This document shows positions 59,218 through 64,000 of a stretch of 64,000 nt of DNA, piece by piece; position 1 is the stretch's first letter, and each line of letters starts with the position of its first letter. The DNA lies in assembly GCF_014779595.1 (NCBI RefSeq), contig NZ_JACXZT010000017.1:180787-244786 (forward strand), in the 5' to 3' direction. This stretch comes from Halomonas sp. ML-15. GTDB taxonomy: Bacteria > Pseudomonadota > Gammaproteobacteria > Pseudomonadales > Halomonadaceae. The translations under genes and the position numbers were made by a program. The notes below the pieces were generated by a model, which saw only the letters and a program-made list of their open reading frames with translations, ran no database searches and was not told where the DNA came from.

Positions 59218-59907
59218 ATGGGAATCCCACTGTCCCCCCGCCCTGCCCAGGTCATCGACCTGGAGGCCATGCGACAACGGCTGCACGCCAAGCGCCGGAT
59301 GGTGCGCCTGGCACCCGAACTGGATGGCCTCGAGATGCTCTATCATCTCGCCTCCGACCCGGACACGCTGTATGGCATGCCACTGCTGGCCTGGGGGCTG
59401 CGAGAAAATGGTGAGGTCGTCGGCCTGGTGCCGTGGATGGAATCGTTGACGCCCTGCCATGAATTAGACGATCCTGAATATGGGCACTTCGTCGGCTACC
59501 GCGATCCCGAGACTGAAGAGATCTTCTCCAGCCCGCCGGATCACAAGCTATTCGAACTAGAGCATGCCGCCGCCTATTTCGACTACGAAGAGACCGACGC
59601 AGCGACGCTGATCCAGCAGCTACCGGATACCCTCGGCACCCATGCCTTGTGCATGGACGAGGAAGACCAGCCGTGGCAGCTCAAGCAGGTATTTGGCTGG
59701 CGACTCTATAGCGACGGCCAGCTCGAGGCGCTGCTGGTCGATGAAAGCCAGGTCGAGTCGACCCCGGTGCTGGCCGGCGACGCCTGTCTATATCCCGGCC
59801 ATAGCCGCCACAGGGTGGTGTATTTCTTTCAGCGCGCCATTGCCAACCGTATCAAGGACGAAGATCCGGTGACCCTCGAAGCACTGGCGCTGATGGTTGC
59901 GCGTTGA
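59218..59907 (+). CDS. uncharacterised protein
   Basis: A 229-residue soluble, acidic protein without signal peptide or membrane segment. I do not recognise a family. Notable stretches are VIDLEAMRQRLHAKRRMVRL near the N-terminus, LAWGLRENGEVVGLVPWMES and FGWRLYSDGQLEALLVDESQ. Its strong AAGGAGGG site fixes the start. The open frame upstream overlaps the end of the DUF3080 gene. It converges with tusA. Confidence 0.65.
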   Translation: MGIPLSPRPAQVIDLEAMRQRLHAKRRMVRLAPELDGLEMLYHLASDPDTLYGMPLLAWGLRENGEVVGLVPWMESLTPCHELDDPEYGHFVGYRDPETEEIFSSPPDHKLFELEHAAAYFDYEETDAATLIQQLPDTLGTHALCMDEEDQPWQLKQVFGWRLYSDGQLEALLVDESQVESTPVLAGDACLYPGHSRHRVVYFFQRAIANRIKDEDPVTLEALALMVAR

Positions 59908-59915
59908 GATGTCGC

Positions 59916-60167
59916 CTAGCCAAGACGTACGAAGTACAGGTAACCGCTGTCCTGCTCGCGCTGGCTCAGCAGCTCGTGGCCAAGGAAGCTGCAAAACTTG
60001 GGGATGTCGCGGGTGGTCGCAGGATCAGTGGCGATCACCTTGAGGATCTGCCCGGGCTGCATGTCACGCACACGGTTGTGCATCATCATGATCGGCTCTG
60101 GGCAGTAAAGGCCGGTGGTATCCAGTTCCACGTCGTGGCTGGGCAATTCGTCGACTTGGTCGGCCAT
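59916..60167 (-). CDS. tusA: sulfurtransferase TusA family protein
   Basis: An 83-residue sulfur carrier. The catalytic cysteine is in [15 protein letters not shown] (CPxP motif), followed by [19 protein letters not shown] and [19 protein letters not shown]. TusA passes sulfur from IscS to the TusBCD/TusE relay for 2-thiouridine in tRNA. Length and motif are normal. Confidence 0.93.
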   Translation of the reverse strand: MADQVDELPSHDVELDTTGLYCPEPIMMMHNRVRDMQPGQILKVIATDPATTRDIPKFCSFLGHELLSQREQDSGYLYFVRLG

Positions 60168-60222
60168 GGTCGTTCTCGTATCCTCTCGGGTAGATGAGTC
60201 AGCAGGTGAATGGAGTAGTCAC

Positions 60223-60507
60223 ATGATCAAGATCGTCATCGAGCGCCGTATCATGCCCGGCCTCGAAGAGGAGTACGAGCAGGCCGCCCGGGAAGCCATG
60301 CGGGCATCAGTGAGCGCGCGTGGCTTCATCGCCGGTGAAAGTCTATGCGAACGCCACCATCCCGAACGACGTCTGCTGATAACCCAGTGGCGCGACCTCA
60401 GCGCTTGGAAAGACTGGCTGCACAGCAGCGAGCGCGAACGCGTCATGCAGCGCGTCAAGCCGCTACTCTCCGACGAAGAGCACATCCGCGTATACGAGCA
60501 TCGCTGA
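60223..60507 (+). CDS. antibiotic biosynthesis monooxygenase (ABM) domain protein
   Basis: A 94-residue dimeric ferredoxin-like fold protein. IKIVIERRIMPGLEEEYEQA, GFIAGESLCERHHPERRLLI and TQWRDLSAWKDWLHSSERE follow the ABM domain pattern. Members act as small cofactor-free monooxygenases or haem degraders; the role here is unknown. TGGAG precedes the ATG. It converges with rlmM. Confidence 0.85.
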   Translation: MIKIVIERRIMPGLEEEYEQAAREAMRASVSARGFIAGESLCERHHPERRLLITQWRDLSAWKDWLHSSERERVMQRVKPLLSDEEHIRVYEHR

Positions 60508-60512
60508 ACGTC

Positions 60513-61580
60513 TCAATCGAGAAGACGCACATGCACCGTCACCTCTTCCCGGTCATGATACAGCTGTCGGCAACGAATCTCAGCCGTCACCCTGGCTTCT
60601 TCGAGTGAGGTTTCCAGCCGCCCCAGGCAGCGCTGCACTTCTGCCCAGCGCTGTTTCATCGGCAGCTTGAGGTTGAACACCGCCTCCCGGCACCAGCGCC
60701 GTACCAGCCAACGCTCGATCATCTGGGTCACTCGTATCGGCTTGTCTACGATATCGCAGACAAGCCAGTCGAGACGGTTGGGCGGCTCCCAGATGAAGCC
60801 ATCCTCACGCAGGTGGTCAACCTGCCCGGTTGCCATCAGCCCCTTGTCCATGGGGCCATTGTCGATGGCATAGACGTACATGCCCTTGCGCACCAGCTGG
60901 TAGGTCCAGCCCCCCGGGGCTGCACCAAGATCGGCCGCCTGCATGCTGTCGTTGAGCCGAGATTCCCACTCATCCCGCGGCACGAACACATGCCAGGCCT
61001 CCTCGAGCTTGAGAGTCGAGCGGCTCGGCGCTTCGCGGGGAGAGCGCAGCCGCAGGATGCCACCGGGATGTTCGCTGCGGTTATTGGGAAAACTCATCCC
61101 CAACTGCACGCTGTCACCAGCCGTCCACCACAGATGTAGGCGCCTTCCTCCCGCCTTGCGACGCAGCGCTCCACGCTTCTTGAGCGCCGACTCCAGCGGC
61201 CGGGCCAGCGCTTTAGTCAAACCACTCAAGGCCTTGGCATCGTTGGTATCCGGCGTTTCCTGCCACAGTGACTCAAAGCTCCAGCCGCTGGCCACCACTT
61301 GCTCGACGATCGGCGTCAGGCGATCCTCACGGGGCATCTGGTTGAGGGGGGCGAGCGCTACCAGGCTCTGTCGGGCGAAAACCAGAGAGGCCAGCGGCAC
61401 ATCGCGATGCAGCCCATTGACCGGCTCATCCCCGGCTACCACGAAGCTCACGGAGCCGCTCTCCGGCACGGCCTCGGCGTGGCCTGCCCAGCCCGCCAGC
61501 GCCGCTTTTTGCTGAATTTCAGCGCTCAGATCCGGCTCGAAACCGGGGCGACAGTAGAGCAACAAGTGCTGGGGAATCAC
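60513..61580 (-). CDS. rlmM: 23S rRNA 2'-O-ribose C2498 methyltransferase RlmM
   Basis: A 355-residue methyltransferase. The THUMP-like N-terminal part begins LLLYCRPGFEPDLSAEI. The Rossmann SAM site is AADLGAAPGGWTYQLVRKG, followed by VYAIDNGPMDKGLMATGQV and DWLVCDIVDKP. KLPMKQRW carries the catalytic lysine region. These are RlmM hallmarks. The start is a GTG five bases from AGGAGG. A second GTG two codons earlier overlaps that site. Confidence 0.94.
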   Translation of the reverse strand: MIPQHLLLYCRPGFEPDLSAEIQQKAALAGWAGHAEAVPESGSVSFVVAGDEPVNGLHRDVPLASLVFARQSLVALAPLNQMPREDRLTPIVEQVVASGWSFESLWQETPDTNDAKALSGLTKALARPLESALKKRGALRRKAGGRRLHLWWTAGDSVQLGMSFPNNRSEHPGGILRLRSPREAPSRSTLKLEEAWHVFVPRDEWESRLNDSMQAADLGAAPGGWTYQLVRKGMYVYAIDNGPMDKGLMATGQVDHLREDGFIWEPPNRLDWLVCDIVDKPIRVTQMIERWLVRRWCREAVFNLKLPMKQRWAEVQRCLGRLETSLEEARVTAEIRCRQLYHDREEVTVHVRLLD

Positions 61581-61983
61581 GATCACCTCCTGTTGAAGGC
61601 ACGCAGTCTAGCCGGCCACCAGCCGCCCCTCAAGCACTCCGATGAGAAACGACACCGCCCGGCCTTTCCCGGTAACCGGCTGGTGAACATCGTCACGGTC
61701 CGCGCCGGACGCCTACCTGGGTGCAGCCAGCATGCTAAAGTGATTTTCAACCCCTTTCCGCTATCGCAAGTATTATTTGTAAGCTATGGTACAGTAGTGC
61801 CGTAATAAGCTATATGCTTAGATAAACGAAGTTAATGAGAGCTATCTAAATAAGACACTTCATCCTGTGCAGCAAATGTTATGGCACCAGAAGTGGCACT
61901 GCTGACAGCTATTATGCTATTGGCTCGAGCCCTCTCTCTTCGGCTAACGCGTTTTCGTAAGCAACACACCTGAAGAGAGGTTC
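61581..61983. promoter_or_regulatory. long leader/promoter region before the second c-di-GMP gene
   Basis: 403 bases without a gene. The left part is GC-rich. From about 61740 it becomes AT-rich (TATTATTTGTAAGCTATGG, TAATAAGCTATATGCTTAG), a probable promoter. Close to the gene, CTCTCTTC at 61935-61942 is complementary to GAAGAGAG at 61973-61980, which contains the ribosome binding site. This could fold into a hairpin covering it. Confidence 0.45.
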
Positions 61984-63819
61984 ATGAGTAATACTCCTTC
62001 TGACACTAGCCGCACCTCTGCCATCGACGAGCAAGCTCGACTTGCCGAACTCCGCGCACTCGACATCCTGGACACCCAGCCAGAGGAACGCTTTGATCGA
62101 TATACCCGCCTGGTATCACAGATTTTCAATGTCCCTGCAGCATTTATCTCCCTGATCGACGAGAATCGACAATGGTTCAAGTCTTCGGTGGGCATTGAGG
62201 CTCATGAAACCTCACACGACCTCTCTTTTTGTGTCCATGCCTTGGCACATGATTACCTGGAAATTCCCAACGCCCTGTCAGATGAGTTCTTCTGTAACCA
62301 CAAGGCAGTAGTTTCCCCCCCATATGTCCGCTTCTACGCTGGCGTCGTCTTGTTTGGTCCGGGCGGCCATCCCATAGGAACATTTTGCATCAGTGACACA
62401 AAGCCTCGAGAGATGACCTCGGTAGAGCGCTCCTGGTTGAAAACCTTTGCCCGCATCGTCGAGGAACAGATACATCTCTACGCTGAGCTGGCCACTGCGC
62501 GCCAACAGGTGAGCCATGTCACGCAACGCAATGCCCGAACGGGTCTTCCCGATGAGACCCTCTTCGGGGATACCTTGGACAACCTGATTCGCCTGGCCGA
62601 CATAGAAGCTTACTATTTAGCAGTCCTGCACCTGCGCGTTAACAATCTTGACGAGATAAGCCGGATTCATGGACGTGGCAAGAGAGATGCCGTCTTGCAA
62701 TGCATGGCGGACCGACTGACGGCACCGGACATCAAGATGCTCGCTGCTGGCCACTTGGGCTATGACCGCTTCGCTGGAGTGGTGTCAATGTTCTCCGTGC
62801 GTGATCTCTTCAGCGTTATAACGCCCATCGTCAACAGGCTGAACATGGCCATCGACCTCGAGGGCCATACCCTGCGACCGGACATTGATGTAGGGATCAG
62901 CGTCTCCCCCGATGACGGCACTACCCCTGATGACCTGCTGGAAAGGGCCAGAGCCGCCCTTAAAGGGCCTAGAGCCAAGGGAGGCATGCATGTCTTCACT
63001 CATCATACTGAGGCAAGTGCCGTTCGTCGGCACTGGATAGAGCAACGCCTGGAGCCAGCGCTTCAAGATGACGAGGTGTCCCAGCACTATCAACCCATTG
63101 TGCTCGCCGATGGCAGTGGCGTGATCGGTTTCGAGGCGCTGGCGCGCTGGAACGATGCGGAGCTGGGCATAGTCAGTCCCGGGGAGTTCGTACCCATCGC
63201 CGAAAAAACTCCCCGACTGTCACGACTGCTGACGGACTGGTCACTCAAGGTGGTGTGCAAGACAGCACTGGATTGGCCGCTCAGGCCAGGCAATCCCCCT
63301 TTACGGATGGGTGTCAACATCCCCGCCAACCAGTTCTATCAACTGGATTTTGTCGACCATATCCTTCAGACGCTCAAGCAGTACGACCTGTCCCCAGAGC
63401 GGTTGACCCTGGAGCTGACCGAGGAAAGCCTGCTCACCGACATCAGTCAGGCGGTCAACACCATGCGCCAGCTTCGGGATCACGACATCACCCTGGCTCT
63501 TGACGACTTCGGGACCGGCTACTCCTCGCTGAATTATCTCAAGCGACTCCCCATTGACGCTCTGAAGATCGATAAGAGCTTTATCGATGACCTACCCCAT
63601 GAGCGGGCAGCCGTCGATCTGGTCAAAGGAATTATACGAATTGCCCATGGCCTCGGCCTTAAGGTCATTGCCGAAGGCATCGAACATCAAGCACAGCATG
63701 ATCTGCTGAAAGAGCTTGGCTGTGATCAACTGCAGGGCTACCTGTTCAGTCGGCCAGTCGAAGCCGACAGGGCTTTGGCATTTCTCGAATCCTGGCCAGG
63801 GCGTGCAGGAGCTAGATAG
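61984..63819 (+). CDS. GAF-degenerate GGDEF-EAL protein, probable c-di-GMP phosphodiesterase
   Basis: 611 residues, no membrane segment. A GAF domain fills about 20-170 (RLVSQIFNVPAAFISLIDEN and FCVHALAHDYLEIPNAL). A GGDEF-fold domain fills about 180-340, but its active-site loop reads LGYDRFAGVV (Tyr260-Asp-Arg-Phe) instead of GGDEF, so cyclase activity is unlikely. The EAL domain is intact: FEALARW with Glu384, LELTEESLLTD, LALDDFGTGYSSLNYL, LKIDKSFIDD and AEGIEHQAQ. Base composition is less GC-rich than in neighbours, especially in the first third. GAAGAGAGG lies just before the ATG. Confidence 0.9.
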   Translation: MSNTPSDTSRTSAIDEQARLAELRALDILDTQPEERFDRYTRLVSQIFNVPAAFISLIDENRQWFKSSVGIEAHETSHDLSFCVHALAHDYLEIPNALSDEFFCNHKAVVSPPYVRFYAGVVLFGPGGHPIGTFCISDTKPREMTSVERSWLKTFARIVEEQIHLYAELATARQQVSHVTQRNARTGLPDETLFGDTLDNLIRLADIEAYYLAVLHLRVNNLDEISRIHGRGKRDAVLQCMADRLTAPDIKMLAAGHLGYDRFAGVVSMFSVRDLFSVITPIVNRLNMAIDLEGHTLRPDIDVGISVSPDDGTTPDDLLERARAALKGPRAKGGMHVFTHHTEASAVRRHWIEQRLEPALQDDEVSQHYQPIVLADGSGVIGFEALARWNDAELGIVSPGEFVPIAEKTPRLSRLLTDWSLKVVCKTALDWPLRPGNPPLRMGVNIPANQFYQLDFVDHILQTLKQYDLSPERLTLELTEESLLTDISQAVNTMRQLRDHDITLALDDFGTGYSSLNYLKRLPIDALKIDKSFIDDLPHERAAVDLVKGIIRIAHGLGLKVIAEGIEHQAQHDLLKELGCDQLQGYLFSRPVEADRALAFLESWPGRAGAR

Positions 63820-63852
63820 TCGGGTGTCGCTACTGAAAGGCCTTCAAACGGC

Positions 63853-63884
63853 GAAACCCCAGCCTCTCTCGAGACAGGGGTTTC
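63853..63884. terminator. terminator between the c-di-GMP gene and the 5S-like sequence
   Basis: An 8-bp stem GAAACCCC / GGGGTTTC encloses a loop that itself contains the palindrome TCTCGAGA. It sits 33 bases after the gene on the plus strand. It also lies about 12 bases beyond the 5S-like 3' end on the minus strand, where a ribosomal RNA operon terminator would be expected. Confidence 0.7.
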
Positions 63885-63895
63885 TTGGTATAAGT

Positions 63896-64000
63896 GCCTG
63901 ACGATGATCCGGGCGGCGCTCCGCTACTCTCACATGGGGGTGAGACCGCCCGGCCCTTCGCGGCACCGCCGCGAGGGCGGTCGAACGCCCCGAGCCGGCG
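63896..64000 (-). rRNA. 5S rRNA 3'-end-like sequence (partial, aberrant)
   Basis: Read on the minus strand, CCCCATGTGAGAGTAG matches the highly conserved helix IV/V strand of bacterial 5S rRNA, and TCATCGTCAGGC matches its 3' helix I strand. A likely terminator follows. In normal 5S only one or two bases separate these blocks. Here 16 bases (CGGAGCGCCGCCCGGA) intervene, and the sequence before the first block (GGGCCGGGCGGTCTCAC) does not fit 5S. CCGGGCGG and CCGCCCGG are complementary. It could be a disrupted copy, a variant, or an unrelated RNA. The rest lies outside the window. Confidence 0.35.

Overview
The window is GC-rich chromosomal DNA of a gammaproteobacterium, most likely a member of the Halomonadaceae (Halomonas or a close relative). 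The reasons are the combination of a complete hut operon, an OsmU/OpuB-type compatible-solute ABC transporter, an Mrp-type cation/proton antiporter operon, the PA2779/PA2778 gene pair, FadBA, EpmC, RlmM, TusA and Uup, together with Pseudomonas-like REP hairpins. Genes are densely packed with strong AGGAG-type ribosome binding sites. I see no prophage, plasmid, insertion sequence with a transposase, or CRISPR array.

Layout. 1-10.3 kb: a DUF1269 membrane protein (cut by the window edge) and then the histidine utilisation region: hutC, a YjiH-type transporter facing it, then hutI-hutG-hutU-hutH and a YuiF-type histidine transporter. Two identical HutC-type palindromes lie in the divergent hut promoter region. 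10.4-15.7 kb: six translationally coupled genes for an Mrp/Mnh-like antiporter with rearranged subunits. 15.7-21 kb: YchJ, a P2-type cation ATPase and a GAF-GGDEF-EAL protein. 21.3-24.8 kb: the compatible-solute ABC transporter (permease, ATPase, permease, binding protein). 24.9-33.3 kb: a carbon-nitrogen hydrolase, the PA2779/PA2778 pair and assorted housekeeping or unknown genes, with a MITE-like element between yjbQ and yjdM. 33.3-38.5 kb: two pirins around a YcaC-like hydrolase with a LysR regulator, then DCC, DUF2306 and PadR genes. 38.5-43.3 kb: a cassette of an M24/DddP-like enzyme, a 2-oxoglutarate oxygenase, a LysR regulator and a sodium/amino-acid symporter. 43.4-54.5 kb: a flavodoxin-like reductase, an orphan TAXI binding protein, fadBA, a DUF5924 membrane protein, a frameshifted slyA, UspA, Uup and TatD. 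55.0-55.9 kb: an 870-base array of eight REP-type hairpin units. 55.9-64 kb: epmC, a MATE exporter, a DUF3080 lipoprotein, tusA, rlmM and a second c-di-GMP protein. The window ends in what looks like the 3' end of an odd 5S rRNA gene on the minus strand.

How the parts work together. The hut block is a self-contained pathway: uptake (YuiF and perhaps YjiH), HutH, HutU, HutI and HutG, under HutC. The Mrp-like antiporter, the OsmU-type transporter and the cation ATPase fit ion and osmotic homeostasis in a halophile. The most unusual items are the domain-shuffled Mrp operon, the DddP-like/2OG-oxygenase/AGCS/LysR cassette, the REP array, the MITE whose ends supply two stop codons, the split slyA and the aberrant 5S-like end.
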